Positions 25,782 through 33,634 of a stretch of 64,000 bases of DNA are shown piece by piece (the first letter of the stretch is position 1; each line of letters starts with the position of its first letter). Made by a program: the position numbers and the translations under genes. Source of the DNA: JALZEG01 sp046263255 (GTDB taxonomy: Bacteria > Actinomycetota > CADDZG01 > WHSQ01); contig JBHELD010000003.1 in NCBI GenBank assembly GCA_046263255.1, positions 1 to 64,000 of the forward strand. The letters run 5' to 3'. The notes beneath the pieces were generated by a model. That model saw nothing but the letters and a program-made list of their open reading frames with translations. It searched no databases and was not told where the DNA came from.

Positions 25782-26623
25782 GCGACGCCGCGGTCGCCTT
25801 CGTCCTCGGCGCGGGGTTCGGCGCCGTCGTCGCCTGGGCGGGGGCGCGGACCGCGCTGGAAGACCCACCGGAGGTCCTCGTCCGCGTCAACCTGTCGGGA
25901 GCGCTCGTCCCCGCGGTGCTCGGGGGCTGGGTCGTCGCCGGCGGGGTCTCCGCGATCGCGCTCCTGTGGACGCTGACGGAGCTGCGCCGGTGGCCGGTCG
26001 CCGGCCTCGGCCGGGTCGCCGCGGCGGCCGTCGTCGTGCTGGTGACAATGGCCGTCGCCGGCCGGTGGGACGACCGCCGCGGCGACGAGCGGCCGCGGGG
26101 TTTCGCCGGGCACCTGACCGCCGCCGCAGGAGGACGAATCACGGGCGGAATCGTCAAGATCCTGGCCGCGGGCGGGGCCGGAGCGGCGGCGGGGCTGCTG
26201 CTGGACCCCGGCGACGGGGTGACGATCGCCCTGACGACGGCCGCGGTAGCGCTGGCCGCGAACCTGGTCAACCTCCTCGACCGCGCGCCGGGCCGGGCCG
26301 GCAAGGTCGCCTTGCTCGCGGCGCTCGTCCTCGCGGGTTTCGGCAGCGCCGCGTGGGCGGTGGCCGCTGCCGGCACGATCGGCGCGCTCGCCGCGGTGCT
26401 GCCCGCGGACCTCTCGGCGCGCGGCATGCTCGGCGACGCCGGCGCGAACCCGATCGGAGCGCTGCTCGGTCTGGGGCTGGTCGCGTCGGTGGAGACGCCC
26501 GTGCTGGCCGCCTCGGTCGCCGTGCTGCTCGCCCTCAACCTCGCCTCCGAGCGGTGGTCGTTCTCGCGCGTGATCGAACGCACGCCTCCCCTGCGCGCGT
26601 TCGACGAATGGGGCCGGAAATGA
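25778..26623 (+). CDS. PNPT-like glycosyl-1-phosphate transferase (MraY/WecA family), divergent
   Basis: A 281-residue membrane protein with about nine helices. Aligned by eye to MraY/WecA it keeps the Asp-Asp motif (AGRWDDRRGDE), an N-x-x-N-x-x-D loop as NLVNLLDRAPGRAGK and the GD motif as MLGDAGANPIGALLGL. It is shorter than MraY (about 320-360). It would transfer a sugar-1-phosphate from a UDP-sugar to polyprenyl phosphate. The HHH substrate loop of MraY is missing, so it is not the peptidoglycan enzyme. GTGA overlap with the gene upstream. Confidence 0.7.
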   Translation: MSDAAVAFVLGAGFGAVVAWAGARTALEDPPEVLVRVNLSGALVPAVLGGWVVAGGVSAIALLWTLTELRRWPVAGLGRVAAAAVVVLVTMAVAGRWDDRRGDERPRGFAGHLTAAAGGRITGGIVKILAAGGAGAAAGLLLDPGDGVTIALTTAAVALAANLVNLLDRAPGRAGKVALLAALVLAGFGSAAWAVAAAGTIGALAAVLPADLSARGMLGDAGANPIGALLGLGLVASVETPVLAASVAVLLALNLASERWSFSRVIERTPPLRAFDEWGRK

Positions 26624-26651
26624 GATGCGCGCGAAGACGCGCGTGCTAGCG

Positions 26652-26720
26652 TGTGATGACTTCCCCCGGGAGCGCCAGGCGCATTTGCCGTGCCCGGCTG
26701 CGGCCTCCGGGGGGCGTCAC
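26652..26720 (+). promoter_or_regulatory. Long stem-loop in the pyrG leader
   Basis: The 144-base gap before pyrG holds a TAGCGT box at 26647-26652 and a 13-position stem (26657-26669 with 26707-26719, one mismatch, one G-U). A mechanism such as attenuation or mRNA stability control is possible; no terminator T-run is visible. Nothing else is seen in the gap. Confidence 0.4.
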
Positions 26721-26767
26721 CCGTAACCGTTTCAGGCTCGGGCTCATTTCGGAAAGGTGGCGCGCTG

Positions 26768-28414
26768 GTGGCGAAGCACGTGTTCGTGACGGGCGGGGTG
26801 GTATCGAGCCTCGGCAAGGGCCTCACCGCCGCATCTCTCGGCCGCCTCCTGAAGAACCGGGGCCTGCGGGTGATGATGCAGAAGCTCGACCCGTACATCA
26901 ACGTCGACCCCGGCACGATGAACCCCTTTCAGCACGGCGAGGTCTTCGTCACCGAGGACGGCGGCGAGACCGACCTGGACCTCGGGCACTACGAGCGCTT
27001 CATCGACGAGAACCTGCGGAAGGCGTCGAACATCACGACGGGCGCGATCTACCAGTCGGTGATCGCGAAGGAGCGCCGGGGAGACTTCCTGGGCGACACC
27101 GTCCAGGTGATCCCGCACATCACGAACGTGATCAAGGAGCGCATCCGGTCGCTCGGCGAGGACTCCGGCGCCGACGTCCTGATAACCGAGGTCGGCGGCA
27201 CCGTCGGCGACATCGAGTCGCTCCCGTTCCTCGAGGCGATACGCCAGCTGAAGACCGAGCTCGGCCGCGACGACACCTGCTACATCCACGTCACGCTCGT
27301 CCCGTACATGGGGCCGGCGGAGGAGCTGAAGACGAAGCCGACGCAGCACTCCGTCCGGGAGCTGCGCAGCATCGGGATCCACCCCGACGCGATCGTGTGC
27401 CGCTCCGACCGCCCGATCAGCCCGGGGCTGAAGCGGAAGATCTCGATGCTCTGCGACGTGAGCATGGACGCGATCGTGTCCGCCGTGGACTCCAAGAACA
27501 TCTACGAGATCCCGCTCGTGCTGCGCGACGAGGGTCTCGACGAGTTCGTGATGGACCGGCTGCGTCTGCAGACCCACGCCGAGCCGGACCTCGACGCGTG
27601 GAAGGACCTCGTCGCGCGGATCGACGCCGCGGAGGGGGCGCGCCGCGTGAAGATCGGGATCATCGGCAAGTACGTCACGCTGCCCGACGCCTACCTCTCG
27701 GTGGTCGCGAGCCTGAAGCACGCGGGATTCGCACACGGGCGCCAGGTGGACATCACCTGGGTGGCGTCGGACGACCTCGAGACGGCCGACCCCGACGAGG
27801 CGCTGGGCCACCTCGACGGGATCCTCATCCCGGGCGGGTTCGGCGTGCGCGGCGTCGAGGGCAAGATCTGCGCGGTGCGGTACGCGCGCGAACGCGGCGT
27901 GCCCTTCCTCGGCATCTGCCTCGGCCTCCAGTGCGCGGTCGTCGAGTTCGCGCGCAGCGTCGCGGGGATGGAGGACGCCAACTCGTCCGAGTTCGGCAGC
28001 TCCGAGCATCCGGTGGTCGACATCCTCGTCGGGCAGGACCTCGAGAAGCTGGGCGGCACGATGCGGCTGGGCGCGTACCTCTGCAAGCTGACGCCCGGGA
28101 CGAAAGCCGAGGCCGCGTACGGCAAGGAGGTCATCACCGAGCGACACCGCCACCGCTACGAGGTCAACCCGCGTTTCCGGCGCAGGCTCGAGGACGCCGG
28201 CCTCGTCTGCTCCGGCGAGTCGCCGGACGGGACGCTCGTCGAGATCGTCGAGCTGCCCGACCACCCGTGGTTCGTCGCCGGCCAGTTCCATCCCGAGTTC
28301 AAGAGCCGTCCGGACCGGCCGCATCCGCTGTTCCGCGATTTCGTCGGGGCCGCTATCGCACGCTCGGCCGCGGCGGCCGAGACGGCCGTGGACCTGACGG
28401 AGACGCGCATCTAG
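26768..28414 (+). CDS. pyrG: CTP synthase
   Basis: A 548-residue CTP synthase that aminates UTP with glutamine-derived ammonia. The N-terminal synthetase domain opens VFVTGGVVSSLGKGLTAASLG (P-loop) with LDPYINVDPGTMNPFQHGEV. The class-I glutamine amidotransferase domain starts near residue 300 and has the nucleophile in FLGICLGLQ and the His/Glu pair in QFHPEFKSRP. GTG 26768 was chosen because AAAGGTGG lies upstream and it gives the standard N-terminus. Confidence 0.97.
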   Translation: MAKHVFVTGGVVSSLGKGLTAASLGRLLKNRGLRVMMQKLDPYINVDPGTMNPFQHGEVFVTEDGGETDLDLGHYERFIDENLRKASNITTGAIYQSVIAKERRGDFLGDTVQVIPHITNVIKERIRSLGEDSGADVLITEVGGTVGDIESLPFLEAIRQLKTELGRDDTCYIHVTLVPYMGPAEELKTKPTQHSVRELRSIGIHPDAIVCRSDRPISPGLKRKISMLCDVSMDAIVSAVDSKNIYEIPLVLRDEGLDEFVMDRLRLQTHAEPDLDAWKDLVARIDAAEGARRVKIGIIGKYVTLPDAYLSVVASLKHAGFAHGRQVDITWVASDDLETADPDEALGHLDGILIPGGFGVRGVEGKICAVRYARERGVPFLGICLGLQCAVVEFARSVAGMEDANSSEFGSSEHPVVDILVGQDLEKLGGTMRLGAYLCKLTPGTKAEAAYGKEVITERHRHRYEVNPRFRRRLEDAGLVCSGESPDGTLVEIVELPDHPWFVAGQFHPEFKSRPDRPHPLFRDFVGAAIARSAAAAETAVDLTETRI

Positions 28415-28438
28415 ACCGGCCGGTCGATCCCATCCGGC

Positions 28439-28498
28439 GGGCCGCCTCGGAGAACCGCAAGACCACGACGGGCCGCCTCGGAGGACCGCCAAAGACCA
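28439..28498. repeat. Imperfect direct repeat of about 27 bp upstream of ald
   Basis: Two copies (28439-28465 and 28470-28498) share GGGCCGCCTCGGAG and a trailing AAGACCA. They lie between the pyrG stop and the ald promoter and could be regulator-binding repeats or a local duplication. Confidence 0.6.
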
Positions 28499-28503
28499 AA
28501 GGG

Positions 28504-28509
28504 TAAGGT
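28504..28509 (+). promoter_or_regulatory. -10 box TAAGGT of ald (leaderless start)
   Basis: TAAGGT ends six bases before the ATG at 28516. There is no Shine-Dalgarno sequence in between. The same spacing is seen in other genes of the window. Confidence 0.55.
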
Positions 28510-28515
28510 CTCGTC

Positions 28516-29628
28516 ATGAGGGTCGGGATCCCGCGGGAGCTCAAGGACAACGAGTACCGGGTCGCGATCACGCCCGCGGGGGTGCGCGAGCTCGTGGTGT
28601 CCGGGCACGACGTCTACGTCGAGCACGACGCGGGCCGCGGCTCGAGCATCACGAACGCCGAGTTCGAGCGCGCCGGCGCCAAGATCCTCCCGGACGCGGA
28701 CGGCGTGTTCGCGGAAGCCGAGATGGTCCTGAAGGTGAAGGAGCCGGTGCCGGAGGAGTTCCACCGGCTGCGCGAGGGCCTGTTGCTGTTCACGTACCTG
28801 CACCTCGCGGCCAGCGAGCCGGTGACGCGGGCGCTGGTCGACTCCGGCACGACCGGCGTCGCGTACGAGACCGTCGAGCTGCCCGACGGGTCGTTGCCTC
28901 TGCTGGCGCCGATGAGCGAGGTCGCCGGCCGGATGGCGCCGCAGGTCGGCGCGATATCGCTCCAGCGCGAGCACGGGGGCCGCGGGGTCCTCCTCGGCGG
29001 CGTCTCCGGCGTCCGTCCCGGCCGCGTCGTGGTGATCGGCGCCGGGATGTCGGGCATGAACGCGGCCTGGATCGCTCAGGGGATGGAGGCCGAGGTCGTC
29101 ATCCTCGACAAGAACATCAACAAGCTCCGCGACGTCGACCGCATCCACCAGGGCAAGATCCTCACGCTCGCGTCGAACCGCCTGTCGGTCGAAGAGGTCG
29201 TGACGCAGGCGGACCTCGTAATCGGCGCCGTCCTCGTTCCCGGCGCCCGCGCGCCGAAGATCGTGAGCGAGGAGGTCGTCAGGGAGATGAAGCCCGGCGC
29301 CGTCGTGGTCGACATCTCGATCGACCAGGGCGGCTGCTTCGAGACGTCGCACATGACGACGCACTCCGACCCGACCTACGTGGTACACGACGTCGTGCAC
29401 TACTGCGTGGGGAACATGCCGGGGGCCGTGCCGCACACCTCGACGTACGCGCTGACGAACGCGACGATGCCGTACGTCCTCGCTCTCGCCGACAAGGGGC
29501 TGGACGCCGCCGTGCGCGACGACCCCGCGCTCGCCAGGGGCGTCAACGTGCTGAAGGGGTCGGTCGTCTACGATCCCGTGGCGGAGGCCCACGGGCTCGA
29601 CTACGTGCCGCTCGCCGACCTGATCTGA
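28516..29628 (+). CDS. ald: Alanine dehydrogenase
   Basis: A 370-residue enzyme converting L-alanine and NAD to pyruvate, ammonia and NADH. The N-terminus VGIPRELKDNEYRVAITP is the family signature. The substrate Lys/His are in VLKVKEP and YLHLAA. The Rossmann motif is VVIGAGMSGMNAAWIA, and the second signature SIDQGGCFETS is intact. It stands where mycobacteria carry a NUDIX gene (Rv1700) between pyrG and xerD, so it is a lineage-specific insertion or replacement. Confidence 0.97.
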   Translation: MRVGIPRELKDNEYRVAITPAGVRELVVSGHDVYVEHDAGRGSSITNAEFERAGAKILPDADGVFAEAEMVLKVKEPVPEEFHRLREGLLLFTYLHLAASEPVTRALVDSGTTGVAYETVELPDGSLPLLAPMSEVAGRMAPQVGAISLQREHGGRGVLLGGVSGVRPGRVVVIGAGMSGMNAAWIAQGMEAEVVILDKNINKLRDVDRIHQGKILTLASNRLSVEEVVTQADLVIGAVLVPGARAPKIVSEEVVREMKPGAVVVDISIDQGGCFETSHMTTHSDPTYVVHDVVHYCVGNMPGAVPHTSTYALTNATMPYVLALADKGLDAAVRDDPALARGVNVLKGSVVYDPVAEAHGLDYVPLADLI

Positions 29629-29639
29629 CGCGGCCCCCG

Positions 29640-30566
29640 ATGCGAGCCGCCGGACTCCTGGACGACTTCGTCTCGCACCTGCAGTTCGAGCGCGGGCTGT
29701 CGGCCAACTCGGTCGCGGCGTACCGGCGCGACCTCGCGAAGTGGACGTCGTTCTGCGCGCAGGCCGGTGTGGGCGAGCTCGACGCGGAGCCGGAGCACGT
29801 GACCGATTTCCTCGACCGGCTCCGCAGGGGGCGTCCTCCCGCGACGGCCCCCCTGGCGCCGTCGTCCGTCGCGCGCACGCTGGTCTCGGTCAGGTCGTTC
29901 TACCGCTACCTCGTCCGCGAGGCCGGGCTCGCCGCCGATCCGACGGCGCGGGTGGGGACGCCGGCGCGGCCGCGATCGATCCCGAAGGCGATCTCGGTCG
30001 AGCAGGTCGAGCGCCTGATCGGAGCGCCGCCGCCGGACCTGCTCGGCCGGCGCGACGTCGCGATGATCGAGGTGCTCTACGGGGCCGGGCTCCGAATCTC
30101 CGAGCTGGTCGATCTCGACGTGGACGACGTCGACCTGGAGGGGGGGACGGTGCTGGTGCGATCGGGCAAGGGCGGGAAGGGCCGCGTGCTGCCCCTGGGG
30201 CGCGCCGCGCGGCGGGCCGTGGGGGACTACCTCGTCCGGAGCCGTCCGGAGCTCCTCCGCCGGGCTGCCCGGGGAGGCGACGCGGCGGCGCTCTTCCTGA
30301 ACGCGCGCGGCCGCCGGATCGGGCGGCAGGGGTGCTGGAAGGTCCTGAAGCACCACGCTCGCGCCGCCGGTCTCGACCAGGTTGTCTCTCCGCATACTCT
30401 TAGGCACTCGTTCGCGACGCACATGCTCGACGCCGGCGCAGACATCCGGGTGGTGCAGGAGCTGCTCGGCCATTCGAGCCTCGCGACGACGCAAGTCTAC
30501 ACGCTGGTGAGCGACCGGCGGCTGCAGGATGTGTACGCGTCGGCGCACCCGCGCGCCCGCGGATGA
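29640..30566 (+). CDS. xerD: Site-specific tyrosine recombinase XerD
   Basis: A 308-residue tyrosine recombinase. The N-terminal core-binding SAM-like domain covers residues 5-100. Catalytic residues seen are Arg152 (YGAGLRISEL), a Lys in SGKGGKGR, His252 and Arg255 (PHTLRHSFATH), His278 (LGHSS) and nucleophile Tyr287. It resolves chromosome dimers at dif with XerC. The full-length, intact catalytic set and conserved context (pyrG side, parA-scpAB side) favour XerD over a phage integrase. No adjacent att repeats are seen. Confidence 0.92.
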   Translation: MRAAGLLDDFVSHLQFERGLSANSVAAYRRDLAKWTSFCAQAGVGELDAEPEHVTDFLDRLRRGRPPATAPLAPSSVARTLVSVRSFYRYLVREAGLAADPTARVGTPARPRSIPKAISVEQVERLIGAPPPDLLGRRDVAMIEVLYGAGLRISELVDLDVDDVDLEGGTVLVRSGKGGKGRVLPLGRAARRAVGDYLVRSRPELLRRAARGGDAAALFLNARGRRIGRQGCWKVLKHHARAAGLDQVVSPHTLRHSFATHMLDAGADIRVVQELLGHSSLATTQVYTLVSDRRLQDVYASAHPRARG

Positions 30567-30594
30567 GCGACAGGGGCACCCCGGAGGGGGATTG

Positions 30595-30942
30595 ATGGAC
30601 GAGCAGACACTCAAGAGGATCCGGGCGAAGCTCGAAGACGAGCGCGCCTCGGTCGAGCACCAGCTCCGCGAGCACGGGGCGGAGGTCGGGGGCGGGATCG
30701 ACGTCGGGTTCGACGGCGGGTTCGCCGACAGCGGGCACAGGACGGCCGAGCGGGCCGAGGTCCTCGCGCTGGTCGAGAGCCTCCTGTCGCACCGCAGCGA
30801 GGTCGTCGCTGCCCTCGACCGGATCGACGCGGGCACCTTCGGGACGTGCGAGCGATGCGGCAACCCGATCCCCGAGGAGAGGCTCGAGGCCATCCCGACG
30901 GCGACGCTCTGCGTGGCGTGCAAGCAGCGGGCGGCGCGCTAG
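30595..30942 (+). CDS. TraR/DksA-type zinc-finger protein
   Basis: A 115-residue protein with an N-terminal coiled coil (residues 1-70) and a C4 zinc finger CERCG...CVACK near residues 88-110. This is the DksA/TraR architecture, whose members bind the RNA polymerase secondary channel. The acidic coil-tip residues typical of DksA (DxxDxA) are not obvious; the tip reads GFADSGHRTAERAE. GGAGGGGG precedes the ATG. The phosphopentomutase gene appears to start inside its 3' end. Confidence 0.85.
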   Translation: MDEQTLKRIRAKLEDERASVEHQLREHGAEVGGGIDVGFDGGFADSGHRTAERAEVLALVESLLSHRSEVVAALDRIDAGTFGTCERCGNPIPEERLEAIPTATLCVACKQRAAR

Positions 30943-32126
30943 CGGCTCCTCTCAGGGCCGTCGCGCTCGTCGTCCTCGACTCGGTGGGGATCGGCGGCGC
31001 GCCGGACGCGGCCGACTTCGGCGACGCCGGCTCGGCGACCCTGCAGCACGTCGCCGCCGCGACCGGCGGCCTCGACCTTCCGAACCTCGCCGCGCTCGGG
31101 CTCGGGAACGTCGCGGAGATAGGCGGGGTGCCACCGGCCGCCGCGCCTGCGGGCGCCTTCGGCTCGATGGTCGAGCGGTCGCCCGGCAAGGACACGACCA
31201 CGGGCCACTGGGAGATGGCGGGCGTCGTCCTCGAGCGCCCCTTCCCGACGTATCCGGACGGCTTCCCTCCGGAGGTCGTCGAGCCGTTCGAGCGGGCGAT
31301 CGGCTCCGAGACGCTGGGGAACGTCGCGGCGTCGGGGACCGAGATCATCGACCGGCTGGGGGCGGAGCACCTCCGCACCGGCCGCCCGATCGTCTACACG
31401 TCCGCCGACAGCGTCTTCCAGATCGCCGGCCACGTCGATGTGGTGCCACTGGAAAGGCTCTACGAGATGTGTAGGGTTGCGCGGGAGCTGCTGCGCGGCG
31501 AGCACGAGGTGGGCCGGGTGATCGCCCGGCCCTTCGAGGGTCGCCCCGGAGCCTTCGTGCGCACGCCCGACCGCCACGACTTCTCGGTCGCGCCACCCCG
31601 CCCGACGCTCCTCGACCGCACTCAGGCCGCCGGCCTCGAGGTCAGGGGCGTGGGGAAGATCTCCGACATCTTCGCCGGCCGCGGCGTGACGTCGTCACGG
31701 GCCACGCGCTCGAACGAGGAGGGCGTTACGGCGGTGGCCGAGGAGGTCGCCCGCATCGGCCGCGGACTCGTCTTCGCGAACCTCGTCGAGTTCGACTCGT
31801 CGTACGGCCATCGCAACGACCCGGGGGGATACGCGGCGGCGCTGGAGGCTTTCGACCGGCGGTTTCCGGAGATCGCGGCGGCGCTCGGGGACGACGACGT
31901 GCTGATCGTCACCGCAGACCACGGCAACGACCCCACGACGCCGTCCACCGACCACTCGCGCGAGAAGGTGCCGCTGCTGGTGTCCGGACGGAGGGTCCGG
32001 GCGGGGGCCGATCTGGGGGAGCGGGCCACGTTCGCCGACTGCGGCGCCACGATCGCCGACCTCCTCGGGGTCGATCCTCCCCCCGCCGGCACCTCCTTCT
32101 CCGCCGACGTGCTGCAGCGCGGCTGA
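30918..32126 (+). CDS. deoB: Phosphopentomutase
   Basis: A 402-residue enzyme of the alkaline phosphatase superfamily interconverting ribose-1- and ribose-5-phosphate. DeoB motifs are present: LVVLDSVGIGGAPDA (first metal Asp), GKDTTTGHWEM with the phosphothreonine, YTSADSVFQIA, GKISDIFAGRGV and the metal site VTADHGNDPTTPSTDHSRE. The only in-frame conventional start is GTG 30918, which overlaps the DksA-like gene by 25 bases. Confidence 0.94.
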   Translation: MQAAGGALAAPLRAVALVVLDSVGIGGAPDAADFGDAGSATLQHVAAATGGLDLPNLAALGLGNVAEIGGVPPAAAPAGAFGSMVERSPGKDTTTGHWEMAGVVLERPFPTYPDGFPPEVVEPFERAIGSETLGNVAASGTEIIDRLGAEHLRTGRPIVYTSADSVFQIAGHVDVVPLERLYEMCRVARELLRGEHEVGRVIARPFEGRPGAFVRTPDRHDFSVAPPRPTLLDRTQAAGLEVRGVGKISDIFAGRGVTSSRATRSNEEGVTAVAEEVARIGRGLVFANLVEFDSSYGHRNDPGGYAAALEAFDRRFPEIAAALGDDDVLIVTADHGNDPTTPSTDHSREKVPLLVSGRRVRAGADLGERATFADCGATIADLLGVDPPPAGTSFSADVLQRG

Positions 32127-32165
32127 TCTGCCTCTTGTGCGCGGGCTCGCCCCGCCTTATCGTCC

Positions 32166-32205
32166 ACACTTCTACAAGACGACTTGTCGACAAGTTGCCA
32201 CCACT
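32166..32205. repeat. Octamer array A (ACWWGTCG units), upstream of parA
   Basis: Five consecutive 8-bp units start at 32166, 32174, 32182, 32190 and 32198. They read acacttct, acaagacg, acttgtcg, acaagttg and a weaker last one. The middle gives a 14-bp perfect palindrome at 32182-32195. The array lies 40 bases before the parA start, where an autoregulatory operator would be. Confidence 0.7.
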
Positions 32206-32244
32206 CGCGCGGTCCCGCCGCGGTGCACGGGGGAAAGGGGAGCG

Positions 32245-33270
32245 ATGGAGGGAGACGTCCGGACCGCAGAGCCGAGGGACCGGGACGCCGGCGGCGGCGA
32301 CCCCCCGCCACCCGAGGTCGACGGCGCGGAGCCTCGAGGCGTGCTGTCGCTCGACGAGGGACGGCCGCCCGGGGAGGCGGCTCCGACCGTGGCCCGCGAC
32401 GGGGCCGCAGCTGCGGCCTCCGGGCCGGACGACGAAGCGCCGGCGACGACGGCCCCGGCGTGGAGACCGGAGCCGCGGCGCAACGCGGTCGTGATCGCGA
32501 TGGCGAACCAGAAGGGCGGCGTCGGGAAGACGACGACGACGATCAGCCTCGGAGCGGCCCTCGCCGAGCTAGACCACAAGGTGCTCGTCGTCGACTTCGA
32601 TCCGCAGGGCGGGTGCGCGCTGGGGCTCGGCATCGAGCCGGGGGCGCTGGAGGTGTCGGTCTACAACGCGTTGCTCGACCGGTCCTGCCGCAGCGAAGAC
32701 GTGGTCATGCCCACGACGGTGGAGGGCATGGACCTGCTGCCCTCCAACATCGATCTGTCGGCCGCCGAGCTGATGCTCGTCCAGGAGGTCGCGAGGGAGC
32801 AGTCGCTCTCCCGCGCGCTTGCGCCGCTGCGGAGGAGCTACGACTTCATCCTCGTGGACTGCCCGCCGTCGCTCGGCCTGCTGACGATCAACGCGCTGAC
32901 GGCGGCCGACGGCGTCGTCGTCCCGCTCGAGTGCGAGTACTACGCGCTGCGCGGGATGGCGCTGCTGATGGACTCGATCGAGCGGGTGAGGGACAGGCTT
33001 AACCCTCAACTCGAAGTCTACGGAATCCTCGCCACGATGTACGACGGACGAACGTTGCACGCACGGGAGGTGCTCGAGCGGGTGCGCGACGCCTTCGGCG
33101 ACGCGGTCTTCGACGCAGTGGTCCGCAAGACGATCCGTTTCGCGGAGGCGCCGGTCGCGGGGGAGCCGATCCTCCGGTATGCGCCGGCCTCGACTGGATC
33201 CGCCTCGTACCGTGCCCTCGCCAAGGAGGTGGTCAGCCGTGTCTCGACGCGCGAGCCTGCCCGGAGCTGA
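32245..33270 (+). CDS. parA: ParA-family chromosome-partitioning ATPase
   Basis: A 341-residue Walker-type ATPase. An acidic, Pro/Ala-rich extension of about 78 residues precedes the catalytic domain. The deviant Walker A KGGVGKTT is at residues 90-97, Walker A' VVDFDPQGG follows, and Walker B is FILVDCPPSLGLLT. It corresponds to Rv1708, the ParA-like gene next to scpAB, not the parAB pair at the origin. No ParB follows; the next gene is a small ribbon-helix-helix-like protein overlapping by 32 bases. GAAAGGGGAG precedes the ATG. Confidence 0.92.
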   Translation: MEGDVRTAEPRDRDAGGGDPPPPEVDGAEPRGVLSLDEGRPPGEAAPTVARDGAAAAASGPDDEAPATTAPAWRPEPRRNAVVIAMANQKGGVGKTTTTISLGAALAELDHKVLVVDFDPQGGCALGLGIEPGALEVSVYNALLDRSCRSEDVVMPTTVEGMDLLPSNIDLSAAELMLVQEVAREQSLSRALAPLRRSYDFILVDCPPSLGLLTINALTAADGVVVPLECEYYALRGMALLMDSIERVRDRLNPQLEVYGILATMYDGRTLHAREVLERVRDAFGDAVFDAVVRKTIRFAEAPVAGEPILRYAPASTGSASYRALAKEVVSRVSTREPARS

Positions 33271-33613
33271 CGAGCTCTTCCGGTCGACGGGGCCCCCCAG
33301 GAGGGGCAAGACCGACGACCAAAGGAGCGACGACAAAGCGACTCCGCGACAAGCAGACAAGTCGACAAATCTACAAGTCGCTCAGGAGGCGCCCCCCCGA
33401 AAGGCGCCCCGGCACGAGACGAAGGTGACCTTCTACTGCACGAACGCCGACCTGACGGCGCTGGACCAGGCGCGCCTCACGCTCCGAGCGGAGCACGGCG
33501 TGGGTGCGGACCGCGGGAAGGTCGTGCGCACGGCGCTCGCGTACGTGCTCGAGGACTTCGAGGCGCGCGGCGGGGACTCGATCCTGCTGCGCCGGCTGCA
33601 GGAGCAAGGCTAA
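33239..33613 (+). CDS. Small ParA-partner-like protein with ribbon-helix-helix-like domain
   Basis: A 124-residue protein. Residues 1-18 carry LPGADELFRSTG, a short Arg-containing peptide of the kind that stimulates ParA ATPases. A charged linker (19-60) is partly encoded by octamer array B. Residues 61-108 look like a ribbon-helix-helix fold: strand KVTFYCT, helix DLTALDQARLTLRAEH, helix RGKVVRTALAYVLEDFEAR. I infer a DNA-binding partner of the adjacent ParA. GTG 33239 is the best start and overlaps parA; no ATG precedes the conserved part. Confidence 0.68.
   Translation: MSRRASLPGADELFRSTGPPRRGKTDDQRSDDKATPRQADKSTNLQVAQEAPPRKAPRHETKVTFYCTNADLTALDQARLTLRAEHGVGADRGKVVRTALAYVLEDFEARGGDSILLRRLQEQG
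33333..33380. repeat. Octamer array B, inside the parA-partner gene
   Basis: Six units in exact 8-bp register start at 33333, 33341, 33349, 33357, 33365 and 33373. Five begin ACAA; two read acaagtcg. The array encodes the linker between the N-terminal motif and the ribbon-helix-helix-like domain, which shows that the DNA pattern is kept regardless of coding phase. Confidence 0.75.
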
Positions 33614-33628
33614 AGCGCGGCCTTAGCC
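33608..33628. terminator. Weak hairpin between convergent genes
   Basis: GGCTAA (33608-33613, including the stop codon) pairs with TTAGCC (33623-33628). It lies between the parA-partner gene and the convergent M50 protease gene. There is no T-run; termination in either direction is only possible. Confidence 0.35.
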
Positions 33629-33634
33629 GTCCCT

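Noticed and set aside
29640..30566. Phage or island integrase
   Set aside because: The protein fits XerD in size and motifs, lies in conserved housekeeping context, and has no flanking att repeats or cargo.
32182..32195. Classical parS site
   Set aside because: The palindrome does not resemble the usual bacterial parS sequence TGTTTCACGTGAAACA, and no ParB gene is present.
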